Assembly: GCF_002007105.1 (NCBI RefSeq)
Contig: NZ_MVBC01000005.1
Location: 243,681 to 307,680 of the forward strand
Source: Hymenobacter sp. CRA2
Lineage (GTDB): Bacteria > Bacteroidota > Bacteroidia > Cytophagales > Hymenobacteraceae
DNA length: 64,000 bases
Direction: 5' to 3'
Within the stretch, counting starts at the first letter, position 1. Every line of letters starts with the position of its first letter. Below are positions 24,422 through 32,351 of this stretch, in pieces. The notes beneath the pieces are model-generated. The model was not told the origin of the DNA, did no database searches, and worked only from the letters and a program-made list of their open reading frames with translations. Position numbers and translations under genes: made by a program.

Positions 24422-25648
24422 CTAGGGCAGCAGCAGCGAACTGTCGCCGTAGCTCAGGAAGCGGTAGCCGTGCTGCAGGGCGTGGTCGTACACGCGGCGC
24501 CAATCCGGCCCGATAAGCGCAGAAACCAGCAGCAGCAGCGTGCTTTCGGGCTGGTGGAAATTGGTGACGAGGCCCTGGACCACTCGGAATCGATATCCGG
24601 GAGCAATCAGCAGTTGGGTGCTGGCGCGCACGGCCCCTTCGCCGCTTTGCTCTAGGGCATCCAGCAAAGCCTGTAGTGCGTCGGCCGTGGAAATATCGGA
24701 TTCGGGCTCGTAGGGCTCCCACTGCTGCACCTGCCCGCTGAAGGTGCCGCCCCGCACCACCTGGCAGCCGAGCCAGTAAAGGCTTTCGAGCGTGCGCAGG
24801 CTGGTGGTACCCACCGCAATAACCGGCTTGGGCGCGTGCTCCAGTAGCTGCCGTAGCACTTGCCGCGTTGCGCTGATGGGCTCGGCGTGCATGGCGTGCT
24901 CCTGCATGTAGGCAGCCTTTACCGGCTGAAAGGTGCCCGCGCCCACGTGCAGCGTGAGTTGGGCCGTGCCGATGTGCCGCTGGGCCAGTTCGCGCAGTAC
25001 GGCGTCGGTGAAGTGCAGGCCGGCCGTGGGAGCGGCTACGGCCCCGTCGTGGGCAGCGTATACCGTCTGGTACCGTTCGTCGTCCTCGCCGGTAGCCTGG
25101 CGGCCGAGGTAGGGCGGCAGCGGCAACTGCCCGGCCCCGGCCAGCACCTGCGCAAAAGGCAGCTCCTGCGGCTGCCAGTGGAATTGGATCAGCGAACTGC
25201 CGTCCTCGGAGGCTGCTCGCTCGGCCGTCAGCGTGGCCGTTCGGCCGTCGGCAGTTGCGAAGGTGGTTTCAATAGTGCCGCTTTTCCAGCGTTTGCCGTT
25301 GCCCACCAGGCAGCGCCAAGTACACTCACCCGTCTGCTGCATGGCCAGCTCGATGGCGCTGTGCGGCGCCACCGGCTCCAGGCAAAACAGCTCAATCTGG
25401 CCGCCGCTGGGCTTGTGCAAGTACAGCCGGGCCCGCACCACTTTGGTATTGTTGAAGACCAGCAGGGCATCGGGGGGGAGCTGGGCCGGCAGTTCGCGGA
25501 AGCCCAGATCCGTAATTTGCCCGTGGCGGTACACTAGCAAACGCGAGGCGTCGCGGTCGGGTAGGGGGGCCGGGGCAATGCGCTCAGCCGGCAGGTGGTA
25601 GGTGTAGTCCTGAATGGAGAGCAGGCGCGGATCGACGGGGTTACTCAT
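24422..25648 (-). CDS. queA: S-adenosylmethionine:tRNA ribosyltransferase-isomerase
   Basis: A 408-residue enzyme that transfers the ribosyl part of SAM to preQ1 in tRNA, giving epoxyqueuosine. Family stretches are 'YHLPAERIAPAPLPDRDASR', 'PDALLVFNNTKVVRARL', 'YQTVYAAHDGAVAAPTAGLH', 'TLHVGAGTFQPVKA', 'EPISATRQVL', 'AVGTTSLRTLESLYW' and 'LVTNFHQPESTLLLLVSALIG'. The ATG at 25648 is favoured: a TTG at 25657 in the same frame would lie inside the -7 box at 25655-25662. With this box the transcript would begin at or next to the ATG. Confidence 0.96.
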   Translation of the reverse strand: MSNPVDPRLLSIQDYTYHLPAERIAPAPLPDRDASRLLVYRHGQITDLGFRELPAQLPPDALLVFNNTKVVRARLYLHKPSGGQIELFCLEPVAPHSAIELAMQQTGECTWRCLVGNGKRWKSGTIETTFATADGRTATLTAERAASEDGSSLIQFHWQPQELPFAQVLAGAGQLPLPPYLGRQATGEDDERYQTVYAAHDGAVAAPTAGLHFTDAVLRELAQRHIGTAQLTLHVGAGTFQPVKAAYMQEHAMHAEPISATRQVLRQLLEHAPKPVIAVGTTSLRTLESLYWLGCQVVRGGTFSGQVQQWEPYEPESDISTADALQALLDALEQSGEGAVRASTQLLIAPGYRFRVVQGLVTNFHQPESTLLLLVSALIGPDWRRVYDHALQHGYRFLSYGDSSLLLP

Positions 25649-25654
25649 GCCCGG

Positions 25655-25662
25655 CAAAGGTA
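25655..25662 (-). promoter_or_regulatory. -7 box for queA (possibly leaderless)
   Basis: The complement reads TACCTTTG, a match to the TAnnTTTG consensus, with only six bases before the queA ATG at 25648. A transcript starting at the normal distance would have essentially no 5' leader. No -33 TTG was found. Confidence 0.5.
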
Positions 25663-25729
25663 AAATGTATTGCCGCGGATTGCTGCGCCCACGCCGGGAC
25701 TCCTGGCTCCGGCTGTACCGGCAGCCGGC

Positions 25730-26518
25730 TTACTGGCGCTGAAAAATCAGCAGGTGCTGCTGGGGCAGGGATTTGTCGTTCTGCACGAACTTCAGACCCA
25801 CGGCTTCCATCTCCCGGCGGGCCTGCTCCTCGCTCATGCGGTGAATGCGCTTGATGGTAAGCTTAGGGTCCTCGGCCCGGTATTCAACCAGGGCAAGCCG
25901 GCCGCCGGGCTTCAGCGAGTTGCGCACGGCGCGCATCATCTCCCGGGGGTGGTCAAACTCGTGGTACGCATCCACGATGAGCACCAGATCGAGGCTGTTG
26001 GCGGGCAGATTGGGGTTGCGCACGGTGCCCAGTACCGGCTCCACGTTGGTGACGTGCAGCTTGGTGCTGGTGGCCCGTAGCTTATCCAGCATTTCGGGCT
26101 GAATATCCACGGCCAGCACTTTGCCCTTGGGGACCAAGGAACTCATGCGGAACGAAAAATAACCGGTGCCCGCGCCCAGATCGGCTACCACATCGGTAGG
26201 CTTGAGCTTCAGGGCCCGCAGCAGGATATCGGTGCCTTCCTCCTGCTGCCGGTCGGGGCGTTCCAGCCAGCCGGAAGCTTCGTGGCCCATGACGTGGGCA
26301 ATCTGCCGGCCCATGTAATACTTGCCGATGCCGTTGGGGTCCTGCGGGGCTTTGCGCTGGTAGCCCGCGCTGTCCGGCGTCGAGCCAATGCGGCGCTGCG
26401 CCATCAGGGCCGCGTCGCTTTCCGCGATGGGCGTTTGGGTGCAGGCAAGCATGAAGGCCGGCGCCAGAAAACTGGCTGGCAGCAGGCGCACGAAGAAAAA
26501 ACGGTGCTTGAGGAGCAT
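25730..26518 (-). CDS. Class I SAM-dependent methyltransferase with a lipoprotein signal
   Basis: A 262-residue protein. The N-terminal 'FFFVRLLPASFLAPAFMLAC' looks like a type II signal sequence with lipobox Leu-Ala-Cys at about residue 26. The rest is a class I methyltransferase: motif I 'VVADLGAGTGYFSFRMS', motif II 'VLAVDIQPEMLDKL', 'LDLVLIVDAYHEFDHP' (motif IV) and 'KPGGRLALVEYR'. The linker 'YQRKAPQDPNGIGKYYMGRQ' plus 'HVMGHEASGWLERPDRQQEE' is found in a known exported methyltransferase group. If lipidated it would act in the periplasm, where SAM is not expected, so the methyl donor supply or the real location is an open question. It lies between queA and the divergent lipoprotein at 26713. 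Confidence 0.8.
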   Translation of the reverse strand: MLLKHRFFFVRLLPASFLAPAFMLACTQTPIAESDAALMAQRRIGSTPDSAGYQRKAPQDPNGIGKYYMGRQIAHVMGHEASGWLERPDRQQEEGTDILLRALKLKPTDVVADLGAGTGYFSFRMSSLVPKGKVLAVDIQPEMLDKLRATSTKLHVTNVEPVLGTVRNPNLPANSLDLVLIVDAYHEFDHPREMMRAVRNSLKPGGRLALVEYRAEDPKLTIKRIHRMSEEQARREMEAVGLKFVQNDKSLPQQHLLIFQRQ

Positions 26519-26712
26519 ATTGACTGCAAATAAAGCGTCATTGGGCTAACAGTGCTGAAGCGGAGTACGTTCGCGGCGGCGCCCAACCCCACGGGGACGG
26601 TCTGCGTAAGGGCGCCAACCAGTGGCCGCAGCCGCATTTAAATGGCGGTTTTTATTTTGCAGCCGTAGCACACCTAATGCCAACGCTTTTTCATCCCCTA
26701 AATTCCAAACTC

Positions 26713-27324
26713 ATGAAGCACCTTGCCAAACTGCTCTCGCAACTCTCCAGCGCAGCGCTGGTGGCCGTTGCTCTCACCGGTTGCGGCCGCGGCGAATACG
26801 CCATGTTGCCCAAAACCAGTGCTTACCACGACACCCACCGCGCCGTAGCAGTAACGCCTGCTGCCCCCCGCGTGCAGACTAAAGCCGTGGTAGCACCCGA
26901 GCCCGCAGTGGCCGAGCCGGCCCCGGCCGCCATCGAGCCCAAGGCCACTCCCATTGCAGCCGCTCCGGTTACTGCAGCGGCTCCCGCTGCGGCAGCGGTT
27001 GCTCAGCCGGCCCCCGTGGCCCAAAGCAGCACGGCACAAGCGCCGACGGCTGCTCCCAAGCTGAACCTGGTGCAAAAAGCTTTGCTGCACAAGGCCATGA
27101 ACAAGGCCAACAAGATGGTGGCCAAAACCCAGCTTAAGAAGCACAGTAACGCCGCCGAATCGCAGCGCCTCGACCAGCGCCTGCGCCTGGCCCTGGTGAT
27201 TCTGGCCATTGGTTTGATCCTGGGCCTGTTCTCGGGCGTCAACGGCATCTTCGCGGTACTGGCTACCATTGCCGTCATCATCGCCGTAGTGCTGCTGATC
27301 CTCTGGTTGCTGGATCAGGCCTAA
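26713..27324 (+). CDS. Putative lipoprotein with Ala/Pro-rich linker and C-terminal membrane pair
   Basis: A 203-residue protein. The signal peptide carries lipobox 'ALTGC' with Cys at about residue 22. A long Ala/Pro/Val-rich linker ('APAAIEPKATPIAAAPVTAA' and similar) spans about residues 55-120. A basic region and then two hydrophobic segments close the protein ('LALVILAIGLILGLFSG' and 'IFAVLATIAVIIAVVLLILW'). The combination of a lipid anchor and C-terminal helices is odd; either the N-terminus is an ordinary leader or the protein spans the periplasm. The ATG at 26713 was chosen because it starts the signal sequence. It has no recognised family. Confidence 0.75.
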   Translation: MKHLAKLLSQLSSAALVAVALTGCGRGEYAMLPKTSAYHDTHRAVAVTPAAPRVQTKAVVAPEPAVAEPAPAAIEPKATPIAAAPVTAAAPAAAAVAQPAPVAQSSTAQAPTAAPKLNLVQKALLHKAMNKANKMVAKTQLKKHSNAAESQRLDQRLRLALVILAIGLILGLFSGVNGIFAVLATIAVIIAVVLLILWLLDQA

Positions 27325-27343
27325 CTTTCCGGTAGTGCTATCA

Positions 27344-27382
27344 ACAAAAAGCCCCCGCCAGTACTGGCGGGGGCTTTTTTTG
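27344..27382. terminator. Bidirectional terminator between the lipoprotein and priA
   Basis: AAAAAGCCCCCGCCAG and CTGGCGGGGGCTTTTTTT form a stem with a two-base loop core between the converging genes, with A and T runs at both ends. Confidence 0.9.
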
Positions 27383-27446
27383 TGGGCTTCACCGAAACAA
27401 GCTGAGGTGCCCTTGCAGAGGTCAGTTCGCGGGATCCTGCAGGCGA

Positions 27447-30011
27447 CTACATCGGGTCCACGTCGGCCACGAAGCGCGCCTGACGGAAATCTTTGTCTTC
27501 GCGCATCAGGTTTAGCGCATCCAGAATCTGCGCCTTAGCGTGCTTGAGCACGGTATGCTCACGGCTGAGCTTGATGGTAATTTCCTGCAGGTAGAAGTTG
27601 CGGATGCGGAAAATGTATGGCGCTTCGGGCCCGAGCACGGCGTCGCGCCCTAGGCGGTCCACCAGCTCCTGCGTCAGGCGCACGGCCGCGTCGAGGGCCA
27701 CGCGCTCCTCCACGTGCTTTACCGTGAGCTTGATGACGCGCGCAAAGGGCGGGTACATATGCTCGCGGCGTTGCGCTATTTCGTACTCGTAGAACTCCAC
27801 GTAGTCGTTGCGCATCACCTTATCAAAGATCTGCTGCTGCGGGTCGCCGGTCTGAATGATGACCTTGCCCTTCTTGCCCTTGCGGCCCGCGCGCCCGCTC
27901 ACCTGCACAAACATCTGGTACGCCCGCTCGTGCGCCCGGAAATCGGGGTAATGGATGATGCTATCGGCGTTGATGATGCCCACCAGGCTCACGTTGCCGA
28001 AGTCCAGGCCCTTGGTTACCATCTGCGTGCCCACCAGCACGTTGGTGCGCTGCTGCTCAAAGTCACTGATGATCTGTTGGTAGGCGTTTTTGGCGCGGGT
28101 CGTGTCCAGGTCCATGCGCTGCACCTGCGCCTCGGGCAGCATCAGCTTCAGGTCATCCTCAATGCGCTCGGTGCCGAAGCCGATAGCCTTGATGGCGCGG
28201 GAGCCGCAGGCCGGGCACTCGCGCGGCATCTGGTCGTGGTGGCCGCAGTAGTGGCAGCGCAGCTCGTGGGCGTGCTTGTGGTAGCTCAGGCTCACGGCGC
28301 AGCTCTTGCACTTCGGTATCCAGCCGCAGTCGAGGCAGCTGATGAAGGGCGAGTAGCCGCGGCGGTTCTGGAACAGAATCACCTGCTCGCCCTGGCTGAG
28401 CTTGCCTTCGATGGCGGCCGTCAGCTCGGGCGTGAAATGGTGCGTAGGTTTTTTCTGGCCGGCTTGCGCGTTGCGGCGGGTGTCAATCAGCTCGATGTCG
28501 GGCAGGCCGGCCTCGCCGAAGCGCTTCGTGAGCGACACCAGGCCCCAGCGGCCGGCACGGCACTGGTAATAGGTTTCTACCGAGGGCGTAGCCGAGCCCA
28601 GCAGGACCTTGGCGCCCTGAAAGGTGCCCATCATCAGGGCTACTTCGCGGGCGTTGTAGCGCGGGGCCGGGTCGTACTGCTTGTAGCTCGATTCGTGCTC
28701 CTCGTCGACGATGATGAGCGAGAGGTTGTCGAAGGGCAGAAACACGGCCGAGCGCACGCCCACGACCACCTGAAAGCGGCCCGACAGCACGCCGTTCCAC
28801 ACTTCCACCCGTTCGTTATCGGAGAACTTCGAGTGGTACACGCCCAGGCGCGAGCCGAACACGCGCATCAGGCGGGTCACAATCTGGGCCGTGAGGGCAA
28901 TTTCGGGCAGCAGGTACAGCACCTGCCCCCCGCCTTCCAGCGCCGAGCGAATCAGGTCGATGTAGATTTCCGTCTTGCCCGCACCCGTCACGCCGTGCAG
29001 CAGGGTTATGTCTTTCTGTCCGAAAAAGTCCATGATCTGGTCCCGGGCCGAGGTCTGTGCTTCGCTCAGCGCAAACGGCATCTGGTTGCGCTCCACCTCG
29101 TCGAGCGGAAAGCGCGACACAATCTGGTCGAACTGTTCCAGCACACCGTTCTTAATCAGTGTGTTAACGGCGGAAGGCGAGAGGTGCGGGCTGCTGGTCA
29201 GGGCGGCCTTCTCGATGCCGTTGTGGTTGAGGTGCTCGTTCTGATACACCGGCACGCGCTGGATGTAGCGCATGAGCACATCCAGCTGCTTGGGCTTGCT
29301 GGCCAAGCCCTCAAACAAGCCTTCCAGCGCCGCCTCGGCCACGAAGTGATGCGCCAGGCGCACCTTCTTCACCACCTTGGGCGCGTACTTATCTGCAATG
29401 TGCTCGAACAGGAAGATAACGTCCTTCTGAATCAAGGACTTGATAACCTTGTGGAAGGAGCTGATGCCCAGGATTTCGCCTACTTCCGAGAAGGTTAAGG
29501 CCTTGCCATCTACCTTCTCTTCGCCCGGCCCCAAAGCTGCCACGATTTTCTCCTCCTGCTCGGTAAGCGGGTACGGCGTGCCTTCCGACAGGTACTGCGG
29601 GTGCAGCTGAATGCGCGACTCCGAGCTGAGCTTAAGCGCGGAGGGCAGGGCCGCATTGATGACCTCACCCAGCGTGCACATGTAGTAGTCCGCAATCCAG
29701 CGAAACAGCTTCAGCTGGGGCTGCGTCACCACCGGCGCGTCGTCGATAAACTCTAGGATGTACTTGGCCTGGTAGTCCTTGGGCGGCGTCTCGTGCACGG
29801 CTGCTACAATGCAGCTCAGCGTCTTCTTTGCTCCAAACTGCACCAGCACCCGCCCGCCGATGACGACCTGGTCGTTCAGCTCGAAGGGCACGCGGTAGGT
29901 GTAGAGCTTGGGCAGCGGCAAGGGCAGCACCACGTCGGCGAAGAGCGTGACACGGTCCTGCGTGGCGGCAGGCTCCTGGTTGGGAAGGGCAAATAGGTGA
30001 GTCTGGGACAC
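27447..30011 (-). CDS. priA: Primosomal protein N' (replication restart helicase PriA)
   Basis: An 854-residue SF2 helicase that restarts stalled replication forks. The N-terminal DNA-binding part contains 'DVVLPLPLPKLYTYRVP'. Walker A is 'LLHGVTGAGKTEIYID', the DEEH box is 'LIIVDEEHESSYKQYDPAPR', and motif III is 'LLGSATPSVETYYQ'. Two zinc-binding clusters read 'CLDCGWIPKCKSC' and 'CHYCGHHDQMPRECPACGS', and 'VGTQMVTKGLDFGNV' is a C-terminal motif. The start was set at the GTG at 30011: a TTG at 30035 would also open the frame, but it overlaps the TATCTTTG -7 box at 30033-30040, so it would be untranscribed. Confidence 0.95.
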   Translation of the reverse strand: MSQTHLFALPNQEPAATQDRVTLFADVVLPLPLPKLYTYRVPFELNDQVVIGGRVLVQFGAKKTLSCIVAAVHETPPKDYQAKYILEFIDDAPVVTQPQLKLFRWIADYYMCTLGEVINAALPSALKLSSESRIQLHPQYLSEGTPYPLTEQEEKIVAALGPGEEKVDGKALTFSEVGEILGISSFHKVIKSLIQKDVIFLFEHIADKYAPKVVKKVRLAHHFVAEAALEGLFEGLASKPKQLDVLMRYIQRVPVYQNEHLNHNGIEKAALTSSPHLSPSAVNTLIKNGVLEQFDQIVSRFPLDEVERNQMPFALSEAQTSARDQIMDFFGQKDITLLHGVTGAGKTEIYIDLIRSALEGGGQVLYLLPEIALTAQIVTRLMRVFGSRLGVYHSKFSDNERVEVWNGVLSGRFQVVVGVRSAVFLPFDNLSLIIVDEEHESSYKQYDPAPRYNAREVALMMGTFQGAKVLLGSATPSVETYYQCRAGRWGLVSLTKRFGEAGLPDIELIDTRRNAQAGQKKPTHHFTPELTAAIEGKLSQGEQVILFQNRRGYSPFISCLDCGWIPKCKSCAVSLSYHKHAHELRCHYCGHHDQMPRECPACGSRAIKAIGFGTERIEDDLKLMLPEAQVQRMDLDTTRAKNAYQQIISDFEQQRTNVLVGTQMVTKGLDFGNVSLVGIINADSIIHYPDFRAHERAYQMFVQVSGRAGRKGKKGKVIIQTGDPQQQIFDKVMRNDYVEFYEYEIAQRREHMYPPFARVIKLTVKHVEERVALDAAVRLTQELVDRLGRDAVLGPEAPYIFRIRNFYLQEITIKLSREHTVLKHAKAQILDALNLMREDKDFRQARFVADVDPM

Positions 30012-30032
30012 GGCGAAGGCAACGGCGAACTG

Positions 30033-30040
30033 CAAAGATA
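30033..30040 (-). promoter_or_regulatory. -7 box upstream of priA
   Basis: The complement reads TATCTTTG and matches the TAnnTTTG consensus. A normal transcript start would be near 30026, just upstream of the GTG at 30011. No -33 match was seen. Confidence 0.5.
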
Positions 30041-30181
30041 GACCGCCGAGGGGCTATGATTGTTCGCTATCAGCCAAGATGTGTACGGGGCTCACTGCAC
30101 CGTAATTCAGCATGGAAACATGGCTATGCCAGCATGTTGCGCTGCGTCAAGGCCTTGCAAGTAGCCCTCTAAAGCTGGGGG

Positions 30182-32254
30182 TTAGACTTCCCGTTGAGCT
30201 GCTTGCCAGGCGGCGCGTAGCTGTGCCAGCGCTTCCGTCGCCGAGGCCACTGGCTGCTGGCAGGCGTGGTTGTAGCACACATAAATCAGGCTCCGCTCAG
30301 GCTGAAAGCGGCCCTGCAGAAGCGGCAAGTTGCTTTCCATAGCGGCCCCCGTCAGCACGGCATTGGGCAGGGGGTGGCGGCTGAGCTCCTGGCGAAGCTG
30401 CTCGGCGGCTGGGCCGGCAATAGCCACCTCCGCCAGCGGAAACAGCAGGCTCAGGTATAGGCTAGCCCAGCCAGCTAGGTGCTGCGGCTCTTTCACGGCC
30501 ATATCCTGCACCAGAGCCAGCATGGCAGCGGCTTGCTCGCGCCACGCCGGCACATCGAGCAGGGTGCCGAGGCGCAGCAGGTTGTGCGCCATCACGGAGT
30601 TGGAGCCCGGAATAACGTTGTCGAACAGCTCCTTTTTTCGGGCAATCAGGGCCTCGCCGGTGGCATCGGTGTAGAAAAAGTGCGGCTCGGCCGGGTCGGC
30701 AAAGTTCTGTAGCACATATTCCGTCAGCTCCCGGGCCCGCTGCAGCCAGCGCTCCGCAAAAGTGGCTTCGTAGAGCGCCGTGTAAGCATCGATGAGCAAG
30801 GCGTAGTCTTCGAGAAATGCCGGAATGGTGGCGCGCCCGTTCTTGGTGGTGCGCCAGAGGCCCCCGTGCGCCCGGCGCAGGTTGTTTTCGATAAACTCCG
30901 CGTTCTGCAACGCTAGTTGCAGGTACTCGGGCTGATGAAAAGCGCGGTAAGCGTCTACCAGACCGCGCAGCATCAGCGCGTTCCAGCCGGTCAGAATTTT
31001 GTCGTCGAGGCCGGGACGTACGCGCTGGCTGCGGTAGGCGAGGAGCCGCTCGCGCCAGCCTTGCAACAGCTCGGCCACTACGCCGGGGGTGAGTTGATGC
31101 GTTTGGGCAAAGTCGGCGTCGGAGTGGCGGCGGTGCAAAATGTTGCGGCCGTGCTCCCAGTTGCCTTCGGCCGTGCAGCGGTAGTAGTCGGCGGCCAGCG
31201 GTGCTTCGTCGCCGAGGGCTTCGCGCAGCTCGTCGAGGGTAAAGACGTAGAACTTGCCTTCCTCGCCTTCGCTGTCGGCGTCGAGCGAGGAGTAGAAGCC
31301 GCCTTCCGGACTCATCAGCTCCCGCCGGGCCCAGGCCACGGTCTGCTCTACCACGTCGCGGTACAGCTCGTCCTGGGTGAGCTGGTAGGCTTCGGCGTAA
31401 AGGCTCAGAAGCTGGCCGTTGTCGTAGAGCATTTTCTCGAAGTGCGGCACCAACCATTGCTCATCCACCGAGTAGCGGGCAAAGCCCCCGCCGATCTGGT
31501 CGTAGATGCCGCCCCAGGCCATTTCGCGCAGGGTTAGTTGCGTTTGTTGCAGAGCGGCGTGGTTGTCGGTCAAGGCGTGGGCTCTCAGCAAAAAGCGCCA
31601 GATAACCGGCATCGGAAACTTGGGCGCCTGGCCCGTACCGCCCAGCTGGGTATCGAAGCGCTTCTCCAGGTTCTGCAGCAGCATTTGCAGCTCACGCCGC
31701 GATACGCTCACGCCTACCGTCTGCGCCCCGTACTTTTCCAGGTCGTTGGCCCGCAGCACCCGCGCAAAGTCCTCGGCCGACTTGTCCAGCTCCGGTCGGT
31801 GTTCGGCGGATGCGTAGGCATTGGAAACCTGTTGCAGCAGCTCAAACCAGTTGCGCGGCGGAAAGTACGTGCCGCCGTAGAACGGCTTGGCTTCCGGCGT
31901 CAGAAACACATTCAGCGGCCAGCCGCCGCCCAACCCCATGGCGTGGATGGCGTCCATATACACCTGATCCACGTCGGGCCGTTCCTCGCGGTCTACCTTG
32001 ATGCACACGAACCGCTCGTTCATCATCTGCGCAATCTGCTCGTGCTCAAAGGATTCGCGCTCCATTACGTGGCACCAGTGGCAGGCTGCGTACCCGATGC
32101 TTACCAGAATCGGCTTTTGCTCTGCCTGCGCGCGGCTCAGTGCCTCCTCGCCCCACGGGTACCAGTCCACCGGGTTGTAGGCGTGCTGCAGCAGGTACGG
32201 GCTCGATTCGTGGATGAGGCGGTTGGGCTGCGCGTCGGGAGCGTGGGTAGTCAT
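30182..32254 (-). CDS. DUF255 (thioredoxin-like) domain protein, YyaL/SSP411 family
   Basis: A 690-residue protein. The N-terminal thioredoxin-like domain has '[20 protein letters not shown]', '[20 protein letters not shown]' with a CxxC pair, and '[20 protein letters not shown]'. The rest resembles an (alpha/alpha)6-barrel, seen in '[20 protein letters not shown]' and '[17 protein letters not shown]'. The family is widespread, including human SPATA20, and the biochemical role is not established. The ATG at 32254 was chosen because it directly precedes the conserved N-terminus. It lies downstream of the GSCFA gene on the same strand, with a hairpin between them. Confidence 0.9.
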   Translation of the reverse strand: MTTHAPDAQPNRLIHESSPYLLQHAYNPVDWYPWGEEALSRAQAEQKPILVSIGYAACHWCHVMERESFEHEQIAQMMNERFVCIKVDREERPDVDQVYMDAIHAMGLGGGWPLNVFLTPEAKPFYGGTYFPPRNWFELLQQVSNAYASAEHRPELDKSAEDFARVLRANDLEKYGAQTVGVSVSRRELQMLLQNLEKRFDTQLGGTGQAPKFPMPVIWRFLLRAHALTDNHAALQQTQLTLREMAWGGIYDQIGGGFARYSVDEQWLVPHFEKMLYDNGQLLSLYAEAYQLTQDELYRDVVEQTVAWARRELMSPEGGFYSSLDADSEGEEGKFYVFTLDELREALGDEAPLAADYYRCTAEGNWEHGRNILHRRHSDADFAQTHQLTPGVVAELLQGWRERLLAYRSQRVRPGLDDKILTGWNALMLRGLVDAYRAFHQPEYLQLALQNAEFIENNLRRAHGGLWRTTKNGRATIPAFLEDYALLIDAYTALYEATFAERWLQRARELTEYVLQNFADPAEPHFFYTDATGEALIARKKELFDNVIPGSNSVMAHNLLRLGTLLDVPAWREQAAAMLALVQDMAVKEPQHLAGWASLYLSLLFPLAEVAIAGPAAEQLRQELSRHPLPNAVLTGAAMESNLPLLQGRFQPERSLIYVCYNHACQQPVASATEALAQLRAAWQAAQREV

Positions 32255-32321
32255 GGTGAGCTGAAGTTGGCGGAACAGGTTATGCAACGGTTACAGTGTA
32301 CGTGCAACCCGTGAAAAACAG

Positions 32322-32349
32322 TAAACCCGGCCGCTTGGGGCCGGGTTTA
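32322..32349. terminator. Hairpin between the GSCFA gene and the DUF255 gene
   Basis: TAAACCCGGCC and GGCCGGGTTTA form a perfect 11-base stem with a six-base loop. It ends two bases from the GSCFA stop and its minus-strand side runs into GTTTTTC, so it probably terminates that gene. Confidence 0.75.
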
Positions 32350-32351
32350 GC

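Noticed and set aside
27714..29498. A 594-codon plus-strand frame over priA
   Set aside because: It is antisense to priA with no start context and no domain, and is explained as a shadow.
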